From NCBI GenBank assembly GCA_019916065.1, contig CM034238.1, forward strand, positions 4,862,199 to 4,926,198: a DNA stretch of 64,000 nucleotides, written 5' to 3'. Below the pieces are notes generated by a model. It saw only the letters and a program-made list of their open reading frames with translations, was not told the DNA's origin and made no database searches. The stretch comes from Vitellaria paradoxa. Its lineage: Eukaryota; Streptophyta; Magnoliopsida; Ericales; Sapotaceae. Positions within the stretch are counted from its first letter, which is position 1, and the number at the start of each line of letters is the position of its first letter. The position numbers and the translations under genes are program-made. Positions 34,940-52,477 of this stretch are shown one piece after another.

Positions 34940-36681
34940 AAGCTAACACATCAATTAAGAGCTCCCCTCTTACAAATGCACTGGGCAGTTTAGATTTTGA
35001 TGCCTCAGAGGATGCTGCAAAGAGAAATTTCTGTACAGCTCAAACTGAAACATTCAATAAGGAGATAGAGATGAGCAGGAAGGAAACCGAACAAGCATGA
35101 CAGAAACAGATTTACATTTAGGCATCGTAAACAGCAGTCTCACCCAAAAAACAACCGTACACTATCTCATCACTACCATGGAGATCATGTACACACCTGT
35201 AGAAGAACAACAACCTTCTCACATATATACTTCCGTTGAATTCTTGCACCCCTTTGCTGCAACTTATCAGATCTCATGAGCGATGTTCAAGATTAGTTCT
35301 GAAGGAAGGTCCATTTATGCACATCAGCAGTTGAGATATCTGTCCTGGTGTTCAACTAGAGAAGGGATAGGTTCCGTCAATTAATTCAGTTTTAATACAG
35401 TAGCTTGTGGCAAAAACCAACAACAAAAAGTAATATATTATCAACATATTATATACAATCATACAACATATATTTTTTCCTGTATCTTCGTAAATATAAG
35501 TACTAAGACATCCACAAGTAAATTCTAAGTATCCTCTATCATGAAAAGACGCAAACACCCATGAGTGTCCAAAAGCATCATTCACAGAAGGATTTAGAAA
35601 AATATTTTTTGATTTGAGATTTTCTCGCCAATTGGAGTCTCACAGCAAACAGTCGGGCTGCTAAAAGTTCCTGGATGATTGCTTTCTAATTCCTATCAAA
35701 CAGTTGGGCTGCTAAAAGTTCCTGGATGTTTGCTTTCTAATTTCCTAAAAAACACGGATGCCAACTTCAGACACTAACACGACATCCACAGATTCGGTGA
35801 TTTTAAAAAAATGCAGGACACATGTAGGGACTAGGGATAAAATATATGTTTTTATATCTCTTATATATCAATACCTTATTCAAATACAATAAAAATAATG
35901 CAATATAACACTAAATAAATTAAAAACCATATATTTCATAACTCAAAATAATATAATGATTACATTCCGTCCAAAATGATAACTAACACATCATTTTGAC
36001 AAAACATTATTCCATGAATCCATAAACTCAAATATCAAGACATTATATCAAATTATCCAAATAAGAAATCCATAAGAAAACTCAGAAAAGTTCAAAGCAA
36101 GTTCATGATGGGTCTAAACAACAAAAAGCCGACTCGGCAAGAGGTGAGTCCAATACGTGCCCAAGGTGAAATGTGTCAGATTCCCTATTGAGTCTGACTT
36201 GCAAGTGGCACCTTGACGGTGAGTCAGCGCTTTCTAGTTAACTTCCCTTTAAGTAAAAACACAATTACCATATACACTGCCACTTGGCAGCGCAGATGAG
36301 TATGCATAAAGTTGCATTATGTCACCTCCGGCAGTAGAAGATAGAAACTAAGAACAACTTATATACTTCTTTCCACAGAACGATTATGTATATAATATCT
36401 CATGATACACCCCCTACATGAACATAGATAAGAACAAATATATAATTATGAATATGTAAAAAAACAATCAACCGTATGAATTACACCCAAACCTAAAAGT
36501 ACCTCTGCAAAACCCTTAGTCTTCCTAAATCGAGTTGGCACATTTCAAATACCATTTATATATTATTTTTTGGTTAAAAAAAAATCAATTACAACCCACG
36601 AAAAGACAAAAAAGGAAAGAGGAAAATGAAAAGAAAAGAAATAGCTTCACATTAACAGCTAAAAGAGGATTGTTAATTACC

Positions 36682-36719
<38 letters not shown>

Positions 36720-37150
36720 GTTATTGGCTTCTACAATCAAGATTTGGTGGGTCATAGCACACTAATTGAAAGCAAATCATAAATTGGAAACAAAATGAAG
36801 ACCACAGATGAATAAATCACCATAAAATCCAACAAGAAACAGTAGCAGTATGATCTGAAGTTAATAAGAGTTAAATTCACACATAACACGAAATTTCCAA
36901 ATTAAAAGAAACGCATATCTGTACATTTAGATGCAGATATAGAGAGAGAAGTCGATCTGGATCATGACCTGACCCCAACAGAGACACCACTAGAGTCTGC
37001 GATTGAAGAGAGATCGGGAGCGGAGTCTGTGCGCAGAGAGAAAGAGAGAGAGAAAGAGAGAGAGCCCTATTGGGGATTCTGATGAAAGATTAGGGTTGAT
37101 TGGGTCAGATAGGGGTTGGTATTGTCATTTTGTTGTGACTCTAGGGGGGT
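34940..37150 (-). other. 5' leader region of MUSTANG gene with probable long leader intron
   Basis: Reading upstream of the ATG, a good acceptor (TTTCTCTTTGCAG) sits at about 35015. A donor after GTTGGGGTCAG sits at 36968, giving a candidate 1954-bp 5' UTR intron (35015-36968). The upstream exon (36969 to about 37150) is CT-rich with GA/CT tracts at 37036-37064, like plant transcription starts. Another GA tract lies inside the intron at 36685-36716. Inferred from splice sites and composition. Confidence 0.5.
35647..35748. repeat. 51-bp tandem duplication
   Basis: Two adjacent copies of a 51-bp unit containing GGGCTGCTAAAAGTTCCTGG and TTGCTTTCTAAT, with few differences. It lies in the candidate leader intron of the MUSTANG gene. 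Confidence 0.85.
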
Positions 37151-38837
37151 GTTTCTGTCATATTAAAATTCTCTCTCCGACCCAGATCCGAAAAGCTAAA
37201 TGAATATATGGGTTGAGCAATCCGACCCGAACACACGCGATGGCGAAAATAAGAAGGATCGGTTTTTCAATAATTTTCATGTTCCTGCAATGTGCTCAGG
37301 AAAGTGTGAATTAATTTTTTTTAATTATTTTAAAAATCGAGTCTAATTTCACAGTGGTGAACGAAAAACACAACATCAAGGAACTTTATATTTATATAAT
37401 TAACTTTTTTTATATCATATTGAATTTGTATTTTTTTTCAAAGTTGATATTTTCTCTTATGTCAAATTGGAGGCATTTGACAAGGTACCCAGTCGGATAA
37501 GTGTTCAAGTAAGGATACTCTGATCAGGCAGAAAAATTCGACCGGAGGTGTCGAGTATAGACACCCCCAATCGGGCCAGGTTGCCCTACTCGATTTTGAT
37601 TGAGCACTTCGATAGAGTAGCACACGAGTCTCGCGTACAATCCTTTTTTAATAATTTCAATATATATGCCTATAAAAGTACTGTTACAAACCACATCAGG
37701 CACAGTACATTGGTTAACCAACAAAGAAATTAACCTTAGGACTTTCAATACAAGGGGTTAGTGGAAAAGAAAAAGGCACGTTACATGCAGTTACATGTAA
37801 CTATATGCAAGCCACTCCATATGGGGTCTTCAATATTTAAACCACCACTTCACACCAATACAAGTACCAGTGCCGGCCCTTGGTCGGAGGTTGCCCAAGT
37901 TACTCTTGTCCCAAGTTTGTCCTTCCAAAAATAGACCCTTGACCAAATATTGCCCTTTAAAATAATTGGCTTAGGGTGTTGCCCAAGCCCAGGGGCTTGC
38001 TGAGCTCACCCCTGGGCCAGCATTGACAGGTACATCTCATTTATTTTACTGAAATTCTGTCAAAATATTTTCTCAACTCTTTTGCTAACCTAATTATTAG
38101 ATATTTTAAGTAAGTACCGCACTAATGTTCTAAATAGATTCCCGAACTTAGATTAGTCTCCTAGAAGTTACGAGAGTATTGAGTTATCAAAAGTTACACG
38201 AATCAACTCGTATTCAAATCGTACCTTCATATTTAATATTGTTACCATTAAACTTGCAATCGTGTCGTATTTGATATGGTTACACGTGAGGTAACAAATG
38301 TCAAATAATTAATTCAGCTTTAAATCCCACCAAAAAAAAAAAGAAAAAAAAAACTCAATTCTCTTCAATAAATATCTATAATTAAGTAAGAAAACAACTT
38401 GTGCCATGGTAAATACATTCGTATCATGAAACACTAGAGAGCTTTCCACCAAACAAAAGAAAATGGTTGACCCAAACGGAAAGAACTCTGCTAATGCAGA
38501 CTCGAAATGGCGCATCTCAAATGCCTCCATTTTTTAATTATTACTATTATTTCTCTTTCTAGACAGATCGACTGTCTATAAGGTTGACTGTATTAGATCC
38601 CATAATGAGAAATGCACAGGGAATAGAAAAATGATGCTTGAGAAAATGAAACACCGCATGGGGATAAAATTACTTCACAATTTACCCATATCCAAAGCAA
38701 AGTTGTGTGTAAATTTCTAATATTTATTCATGCAAATACAAGGAAAGAACCCTTTTTTTTTGGGGGGGGGGGGGAACAACAGCCCGATAATGTTTAGTCT
38801 AAAGAGAGTACAGCGGAAAAACAACTTCACCTCAGGT
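37151..38837. other. Spacer between MUSTANG and truncated squalene epoxidase
   Basis: Contains the hAT-type MITE at 37868-38025. The rest is AT-rich without a recognisable gene. No downstream squalene epoxidase exon was found here. Confidence 0.55.
37868..38025. mobile_element. hAT-type MITE
   Basis: A 158-bp element with inverted ends CAGTGCCGGCCC and CAATGCTGGCCC. It is flanked by 8-bp direct repeats ACAAGTAC and ACAGGTAC (one mismatch). An 8-bp duplication with CA-GTG-type ends is characteristic of hAT elements. It is GC-richer than its surroundings and non-coding. Confidence 0.75.
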
Positions 38838-40693
38838 TTACAAATTACAGAGGAACTGCCGCAAATTTGAAAAGCAACCATCACACACAATTGTGACAGG
38901 AGCGTATGCTGTCATATTATGGTCAGTCTGAGTCGTGTACAGCACCCCCTTAATTGTCCCTATTTCTTCAGTCAGGGATGTTACTGCTCCTTGCTCCAAT
39001 TTTACACTGACAATGAATTTCAGAGAAACTCATAAAAAAAAAAAAAAGAAGAATTTCAGAGGAGCATAAATATGGTAGCTTTTTACATTTTAAAATACCT
39101 TTGTTAAATAAACAACGCGATAGGGAAAATCTATTTTTCTGTAAATTTGTGTAAGAAAAGTAAGACTAGAATGATGTGATAATGGTATTTATATAATAAA
39201 ATGACTATTTAGAAAGTTATGTTTTTAAAAAGTATAAGTACAGAAACACGTCGCATTATTCTAACTCTTATTTTTGATAGTATGAAACTACTCACTAAAT
39301 GTGCGGAATCATTTGATAACGCTGAACTAAAAAGAGTCTCAAAATTTCGTGTGACAAAGCAACAAAGAATGCATTAACCTAACATCACCAAATGACAAGA
39401 GAAAATCAGAAAGAAACATGGAATGAGGCTGCAAAGGAAAAGTGAAGACCGCAGAGCGATGGAGAGGAAATCATGCGGCTGAACTTAACCTGCTTGGTAC
39501 TAAATTATTGTGCAACTGAGTTAATCTAGAATTTATTGTGAGCAGCAATAACAGTTGTTTCAATTAGAGAATAGATCAAAGTAAGATAAAGAGTTGAATT
39601 TTAATGACAGAAAAAGAATACTTAGAAAGTGATGCAGCTTTCTTCCGCATCCTTTGTATGAATCGCCCATCGCGAAAGCTTCTCCCAGCCACTTCAAAAT
39701 GAAATTTTCCCACCGGATAAGGCAGTTTAATACTTTTCCCATCCTTGTAAACAGCATATCCAAACACTTTCTGAGCATCAATTTCATTTACACAAACTGC
39801 ATTGACATTATATATACGCCACACACACACACGTTATAACCAACCTCTCAACTGTAGGAGCAAGCAAAAAGATCTGTTATCGGCAATAGGGGTATATAGG
39901 TCTGTCTTGCTTACCATCGAGCCCCAACTCAATCAATTTCAGAAAGCCTCCTGGCTGTAGCAATTCACCCGCGATCCTGTTAGGCTCTGCCAGGTTTCTT
40001 TCAATCACATGCACTTGGTGTCCTTCCTGCATTGAGGAGCGCAAAACAAGCTCTAATTATTGAACTTCAAACATCAGCGCTACACAAAGATGCAATTCTT
40101 AGCCCTTGTCAGTGCAGCCACTAGAACAATATTTTTCATCTATTTCCTTAACTCAGTTTTGTTTTACATTTTGGATAGTGGATATTTAGAGACCCATGTT
40201 CATTTTAAATTTTCAATACCCTGTAGACACTGAGTGGAAGCTTTTGAACCCAGAAAGGGATAAATACATCCAAAAGGATGCCCTCTTAATGCTCAAAATA
40301 CAAATTATGGCAGCTCGAAAGGCCTTCCCATCTTGACTGGATAGTCAAATTAGGGTGGATTGTTCTAGTTGCTTGCTCGAGTCTATGGTAGAAACTCACA
40401 TCAGGGACCTGAGTTCAGGTATTCTGTGAGTTTTGTTTTCTTTATTTTTTTTCCTCTTTTTTTTTTTTAAATTATGATTGAAGCATCATTCGTATGAGTT
40501 CGAATGTTTTACCAGTAAAATTAACACCACGAACAATGTAGGTACACAATTTTTGTTCACCTAGAGACTAGAGATGTAGTAAAGAAGACACCTTTCCAAG
40601 AGTGTAGGCCAGAGCAGAACCAGCAACTCCAGGCTTCTTCGAATTGCATTTTCTAGCTCCAGAACTCTTTGCATATTGGTCTTCTCTGTCCAT
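38838..40693 (-). pseudogene. Truncated squalene epoxidase copy
   Basis: Four exon-like blocks resemble exons 1-4 of the intact gene at 46.8-52.3 kb, in order: 40592-40693 (only the last third is SQE-like), 39915-40026, 39622-39796 and 38838-39006. Middle exon lengths (112 and 175 bp) equal those of the intact gene, and introns are present, so this is a DNA duplication. Recognisable parts: [65 protein letters not shown]. Missing: the membrane anchor, the first glycines of the FAD-binding GxGxxG motif, and everything after exon 4. There a TAA replaces the donor region. The four blocks join in frame to 185 codons from an ATG at 40693. Enzyme activity is not expected. Confidence 0.85.
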
Positions 40694-43164
40694 ATTTCCA
40701 CCCGAACTATATAGGTGAGGAAACGGAAAAGTAAGCATCCCTCACATAGATCGAAAATGCAATCTTTTCCCACCCTCCCCACAACAAAAACACTCTTTTC
40801 TGTCAGAACTTTTTCTCTCTATTTTGCTACCAAGATTTTTGTATTTCATTTAATGCTCTCAAACTTGTGCTTTTGGAGGACATTAGAAGCCCAAACAGCC
40901 AAGTAACATGATGGCTACAAAAATGGAAAAGGCAATGGGATCAGTATCACACACCTTTTTTCCCATTTTAAGGCTTTACCCAACAAACTATGCAAAATAT
41001 AGAAGGCCACTAAATAATGCATTGTTAAATTTACGTTAAGAAATCAATTTCAGGTCAATAGCCATGGTAGGAGAATATTGTAAATTTCTTTTTGGAATAA
41101 GGACTTCTTCAAAGAAAAAATATTCTGACCTAAACCAGAAATTTGTTTCATCCATACAGAAATCTTATGGCATTATAGATCATATTTTCAAAGCTTTGAC
41201 TACCTCAAACCACAAGCGATTTTCTTTTCCAAGAGCTTTCTCCGGGGGTCTTAGACACATGCTCAGACTTGCACAGATTTGGTCACTCCCCATGAACCTC
41301 TTTGCTGTCCCTCGATTCTGGAATGTTATAAAACTAATGCTAAACAGACAAAAAGGGAAGGCCATGGATCAGAACGTGAAAAGATACTCTCTGAGACAGG
41401 AGACATGCCATTGAACAAAATACCTCAAATTGTCAGCAACAATAGATGACATAGCTATGCTGGAGACATGGTTGGCTCTAATAAGGTGGAAGAATCAAAT
41501 TAATGCTAACGGACAAAAGCTTATGCCTTCCAAAAAAAGCATGCATTATAAAACTAATGAAAAATCCACATGCTAGCAATCCGAAAAAAGTAAAGTGAAA
41601 AATAAAAGGAGACACAAGCTTTAACGAGAAAAAAAAAAATCAAACTAAAAAAATAAAAAATATTGGGTCCTTCACTGTAACAAAACTTGATTACAAAGTA
41701 TAACCTCTTAATAGATTTGAATCTATAAATATGGGTGGGCTTATTAAGAGGCCCGGGGAGGGGTGGGGAGAAGTGACTCCTCTTAATTTTGAACATGAAA
41801 TTACTAAAATATTCTCGGTATTTTAGTTTTATTAAAAAATGAAATTACTTCAAAATTAAGGTATTTTGGCTTTATTAAAAAAAATTAAGGTTAAGTCGAA
41901 ATTTTTTAGATAAAAAGAATGTACAAAAATCGAACCAAGTATTTTTTGTGAAATAAAATACATTCTCCCATTAAACTATTGAATACTTTTATGCATAATA
42001 TTAAAAAATATAACATAATAAATTTTATAAATAATTAAACTTAACAATAATTATATTTTTTAGTAAAGAGGGACATTTTATTAGATCTCAGGTTCTGTTA
42101 AAAGATCAGTTGAATCATTAAACTGTAAAAAGTATATTTAGTAGTTTAATATCTAATAATAATTTTATATATCCCTAAAAAGTAATATTATTTCTCCTCT
42201 ACAACTCGGACATAACTCGTTATCTTCTTCTTGAATATACTCAGTGCCTTCCTTAGTGAAAATCTTGGATCCGCCCCTGTCCATAAACCTATGTTTTTAA
42301 ATCTTTACTCGACTCCTTGATGTACCAATCTTTAAGTAAAAGACATCATCTTCAAATTCTAGCAGATAAACAAAATTCTTAGCAATTTGGTAAATTCGCA
42401 ACACTCAAGATTCAAGCTTTATCGAATCACACACACACAAAACATTATTTATTTTGTAAGTATGAGAGAATTAATAATGAAATTAACTCATTTCTTGATT
42501 GGCAAATAAAAAAATGAAAGAGAAAATAAAGAAAAATTGTCTAATTCGAAAGTAATCTTTTTCCTCAAAATGACAAATTAATTTTAAAATAATAATTCTT
42601 TTTTATAATATTTTTTTTCATAATATTTTTTTCCGATACTCTCTATTTATAGATTTTGTTACAACAATTAAACTAACTGACTAACAAATTTGATACAATC
42701 ATCCCAACTAATTAATTTGAATTAATAACAACTCTCACATCCTTAAAAATACAACCACAAAAGCAGTTGCAATGCAATTATTTATTTATTTATGTATTAT
42801 TTATTTATTATTATTATTATTTTTTTTTTTCAGAAACAAACATAAGCGACGCAAAAAGAACTGAAATTTGATATAGCATCATCTATGCCCCGACCATAAG
42901 ATAAACCCTAGAAATAGGAAGATGGCGGAGGTGGTGACTAAATCAATTGATGTCAGCGTTGTCGAAGTCGTCTTCGAGGGTTGAAGAAATCGGCGTCGGC
43001 AAGCCTGTTTTCGGCCGGCGCCGAACACCTCGAAACCGTCCACGTCCCCGTCCATAGCAGACATCGAGTCATTGTCGTTGAGGTCTGTAAAGAAATACGC
43101 CGGCGTTGGCCTCATCTTTCACCGTCTTTCTCTGTCTCCAACAAACCCTTTCAGAAAATTGGAT
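40694..43164. other. Spacer with unassigned open frame
   Basis: Includes a 116-codon plus-strand frame at 41064-41414 that is not unusually AT-rich but has no family I recognise and no clear splice context. A family F-like transposon lies at 41735-42285. An ACACAC run is at 42429-42440 and AT-rich DNA fills the rest. A 78-codon minus frame at 42879-43115 ends in a hydrophobic stretch and is unassigned. Confidence 0.45.
41735..42285. mobile_element. Candidate non-autonomous transposon, family F copy
   Basis: Opens TTATTAAGAGGCCCGGGG and closes AATCTTGGATCCGCCCCTG, the same pair of end-like features as 5289-5835. The interior is AT-rich with repeated GGTATTTTGGCTTTATTAAA words. Ends are approximate. 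Confidence 0.35.
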
Positions 43165-43398
43165 TCAGGCCAAGCAGTAGACTGTATCCTCAGTAGCAGA
43201 AAATTGGATTCCACCACCCGGATCGAAAATCACGGAGACATCATCTGCAAGGGCAATACAGATTGTATCCTTCTTTTTCTTGCCCTTGATAAAGATAGTG
43301 TCCCCGCTGAAAAGTTGCAACTCCTCTTTCCTCTTCTTCGACCGCGTCGACGATGGGGTCTCCAAGCTTTTCCCCATTGCAAACCCTACAATCGGCAA
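43165..43398 (-). pseudogene. CDC48 N-domain-like fragment
   Basis: In this 77-codon frame, residues about 24-53 read [20 protein letters not shown] then [10 protein letters not shown]. This closely matches the stretch of plant CDC48 (an AAA+ ATPase) around its LQLFRGDTILIKGKKRKDT segment. Similarity stops abruptly at VSVIFDPG, and no Walker motifs or D1/D2 domains follow. It is probably a fragment of a CDC48 gene or retrocopy. The surrounding 42.9-43.7 kb is GC-richer than the spacer, which suggests more gene-derived DNA than I could identify. Confidence 0.6.
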
Positions 43399-44037
43399 AC
43401 AAACCGTTCGTGATATCGATCAATTGATATTGTTGCTGCGTCCCATATCGCGGCCTGGATTTAGAAAAACCCTTTGTCAGAATCTTCGCCTTCCCCTTCC
43501 ATGGTTTCTGGTGGATTGAGATGAGCCAATCCATTTTTCTATTCTTTGTCCCTGTTTCTTGTGGATTGCTGAGTATTGGATGGAAATTGTTGCGATAAGT
43601 TCTCTAATTTATGGTTCATAGCTTTCATCATCTGTTTTTACCGTGAATTGATTTCTGATTTTGCTGTGTTTGATGGTTTGTATATCTGATTTTTTTTTTT
43701 CATAGTTGGATCAAACTGGTCTGATAACAATGGAAGTGAATACGCTTCTGGCAGGGAAGAAAATAAAAGAAGAAATAAAGGGAAGTGGTTTTGATTTTAG
43801 AAAATTATAATTCTTATCATAATAATTTTTATTACTATACTATCTATTATAAATTTTATTATAATCATTAAATTAACTAATTAATTAATCTGATATAATC
43901 ACGTTAACTAACTAATTTGGGTGCATCACAGAAGGCACTCAATGCATATTCTGTTCCCTCTGGTCGGAAGGATGAGCAACGCATTAAAAATGAACCCCTA
44001 AGGGTGCATGAGAGGTTTGGTCTTTATCCCACCTAAA

Positions 44038-44713
44038 AAATCAAAGTGGCATTTGTTTACTTTTTTATCTTTTATTTTCTGTATCATATATTTTATATTT
44101 TAAAATCTCAAAATAAGAAAATAAAAAATATTAAGAGTTCATTTAGTTTATTTTTTTTTTCTATTTTCTGTTTTTATTTTCTATTTTCTGTTTTGAACTC
44201 ATTTTTTATTTTGTACTTCTGAAAATAAAGAAAACGGTTCAAAATTCATTTAGTTATTTGTATTTTCAAAATTTATTTTCGAAAATTGAAAATGAGTTTA
44301 TATATGAAATGAAAACTGATAAAAAGTCGTTTTGAGAGTTTTTAACAAAAAGTAAAGAAAATCTCAAAATAAGGAAAACAGAGTATTTTTTGTTTACTTG
44401 TTTTGAGTTTTTAACACATAAAACGAAAATAGAAAATAGAAAACAAAAAAGTAAACCAAATGCTACCTAAGTTTTTCTTATTTTGAGATTTTCTTTATTT
44501 TAAGTTGAAAACATTTAAAATGGTTGTTTATTATTTTTTATTTTATGTATAAACTCATTTTTTTGTTTTTTAAAATAAATTTTAAAAATATAAGTGACTA
44601 AATACATTTTGAACTATTTTTTTTTGCTTTTTAAAACGTAAAATGAAAAATGAACTTAAAACAGAAAATAGAAAAGAAAAACAAAAAATAAAAAAATAAA
44701 TCAAAATGTCACT
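44038..44713. mobile_element. MITE, family C, interrupted by a second copy
   Basis: Outer copy runs from about 44045 (GTGGCATTTGTTTAC) to about 44713 (inverted AAGTGACATTTTGATTTA). At 44135 it is split by another family C element. Removing the inner 333 bp and one TAA restores an interior like that of the 37-352 copy. The outer target duplication is not clear. Confidence 0.65.
44135..44467. mobile_element. MITE, family C, inner nested copy
   Basis: 333 bp with ends GAGTTCATTTAGTTTA and (inverted) GGTAGCATTTGGTTTA, flanked by TAA at 44132-44134 and 44468-44470. It sits inside another member of the same family. Confidence 0.75.
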
Positions 44714-46774
44714 TAAATTATTAAGAAATGGGTAATACATTGACTTATTTTTTCTTAAGACGTTCCTATTCTTTAAAATAGTCAAATATGTGGGACTATT
44801 GATTCATTTGGATGAGATTAGGTTTGAATTTAGAACATTACTTACTCTAATATCATACTAGACTAGTATCAACAACTCTCTTGACTAAGAATTTAAGTTG
44901 TTAGCGAAGTGATAATATTATTATTATATTAACTTATTTTCTCTATATGCTATCATTGAGAGGGTAATTGATTGGCCAACTTGCACACTTTAAAGTCCCA
45001 AGCTATTTTGATGGGATTGCAAAATTTCTATGCTAAGATCCGAAAAGCTACCCATTTCACATGCCATGCAAAGGGCTCTTCGCTGCCATAAATTCCATTT
45101 ATAGATCTTAAAATTTTCATTAAGGTTGTGTTTGTATCTATAAACTTGAAATCAAGGATTTGTTTTTATTCATTGAAGAAAATTTGCTCAATTATAATTT
45201 TGTTAGTTTTAATATGAATTTCATCATCGATTTTTGTGATTTAATATGATAAATTACGATTGATTTGAAAAATTCTGCAAAAATTAGTTATTTAAAATCT
45301 TTTGTATTAGTTACTCTCCAAAAACATGAATACGAATAAGAAATACAGAAAAAATATGACAATTTAAAAAAAAAAAGAATAAGGAAACAAATACAAAAGG
45401 GGATACAATAATTAGTTATATATTTTTTTATTAGTCATATGTGTGAATATAATTTAAAATTAATTCAATATATAATTCAACATTTAAATTATAATAAAAT
45501 ATGATATATAAAATTTTATGATTTTAGATTGATAAGTCAAACTTAGATTTGACTAAATTATATATTTAAAGTAAAAAAAATTAAATAATTAGATATACCA
45601 CGTGTATATTCAGTATGTATTTTGGTTAATCCAAATAATATGCATATTTGATATGTGTTGATATCTATTTTGAAGTGTATGTGCTCCTTACATTACTCTA
45701 TTACTTCACAAATCCTTGTTCCAAACTAAATAAATTGAAGACTTTTAATAATTACATGGACCAAATCTATTTAATTTGAACTCACTTCGTCTCCCACTAT
45801 TGGATAGATTTGGTTCATGTAGTTGAGGGCCACCCATTTTATATCATCCCTTCACAAATCCTTATTTCAAATATATTCTCAGTGTATTCTTACATATAGA
45901 TGAACTATATCCCTAATATTGTAATAAATTTAATCTCAAATTCATTCATTTGAAATTCATAATAATTCGGATGGAACCTAAAAAATTCCAATATTTCACT
46001 AAAAAAACAAAAAATCTGAAAGTAGGTTAACTAAATGTGTAAATTTTCTATACAATCATATTTTTCGTGTCAAATATTTTCAAACGAGTACCATTGTTGC
46101 TATTTTTTGTGAATTTTTTTGAATCCATGGGAACGGATTTAGAAAACCGTTCCCACGGTTTGCTATTTTAAAAAAAAAAAGGGTGCCAAAATTCATCCCA
46201 AATCACATTTTATCTCAATTTATCTTATTTTTTTCTTACCTCAAACGAGGCCATAATACACAAATCAATACTCGCTTTCAGTGCAACAATGTTTTACCTA
46301 TTGCAATTTTCCATCTTTTCTGTCCTAGGCTTCCATGGAAAATACCTTGTTCAATACCTACACTTGAGGCCTTGAGCACAGTAAAAGTAAGTCGTTGGGT
46401 GGCATCAAACAGTCATATCTCCTTTCATTTGGCCTCAAAGAAGCTATCTAAGTTCGCCTCCTCTTCAATATTGGTTATCTCCATTGATCAATGGCCATTG
46501 TTTGTCCTATCACATAACAATTACTCATACTGCAAATAGCACTACATGGATCAAAAGCGTCGTGTATTATAGAATATTCTTATTTACATTTTCTTTAAAA
46601 ATCATATAATTCGCGTTCAGAGGGAAGATTATTCACAGTTTAAGAGCAAGACCCATTATTCTGAAGTACAAACTAACTGTCTTTTGATAAGGGGAAAACA
46701 GTACATAATAGAACTTTTCTCCAGTACAAAAGGAACCAAGATTCCTTATCTTTCTTCTGAAAAGAGTTCTCGCC

Positions 46775-52319
<5,545 letters not shown>

Positions 52320-52470
52320 GAAAGAATACGTGTGAGCTGTGAGGGCTACCGAGGATAAGCAGTTTGTTTGGTTGTTTCTCTCTCTAGGATTTCTCCCTCT
52401 AGAGTTGAAAATGCGTTTGGGTTTGGTGCGTGCAAGAACGTTGGCTGAGAAATTAAACTGAAATGGCGCC

Positions 52471-52477
52471 TTTTATA
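52471..52477 (-). promoter_or_regulatory. TATA box of SQE
   Basis: TATAAAA on the minus strand, about 152 bp upstream of the SQE ATG. The leader would then be about 120 nt, including a CT-rich segment near 52375-52392. Confidence 0.55.

Larger units (their letters stand above)
43399..46774. other. Spacer with nested MITEs
   Basis: Bases 43535-43720 read like a plus-strand leader or intron (TTTCTTGTGGATTGCTGAG, TGTTTGATGGTTTGTATATC), but no gene could be built. 44038-44713 is a nested MITE pair. 44.8-46.1 kb is AT-rich. Bases 46290-46560 are less AT-rich with a 118-codon frame of no recognisable family. Confidence 0.45.

Noticed and set aside
34553..34993. 146-codon plus-strand frame
   Set aside because: Antisense to the start of the MUSTANG gene.
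38309..38530. Further squalene epoxidase exon (MRHFES resembling MRHPLT)
   Set aside because: Only three matching residues, no FAD GD motif; chance similarity.
41064..41414. 116-codon frame as a gene
   Set aside because: No recognisable domain, no clear promoter or splice context; kept only as an unassigned frame.
43072..43534. A functional CDC48-type gene
   Set aside because: Only about 30 residues match and no ATPase domain follows.
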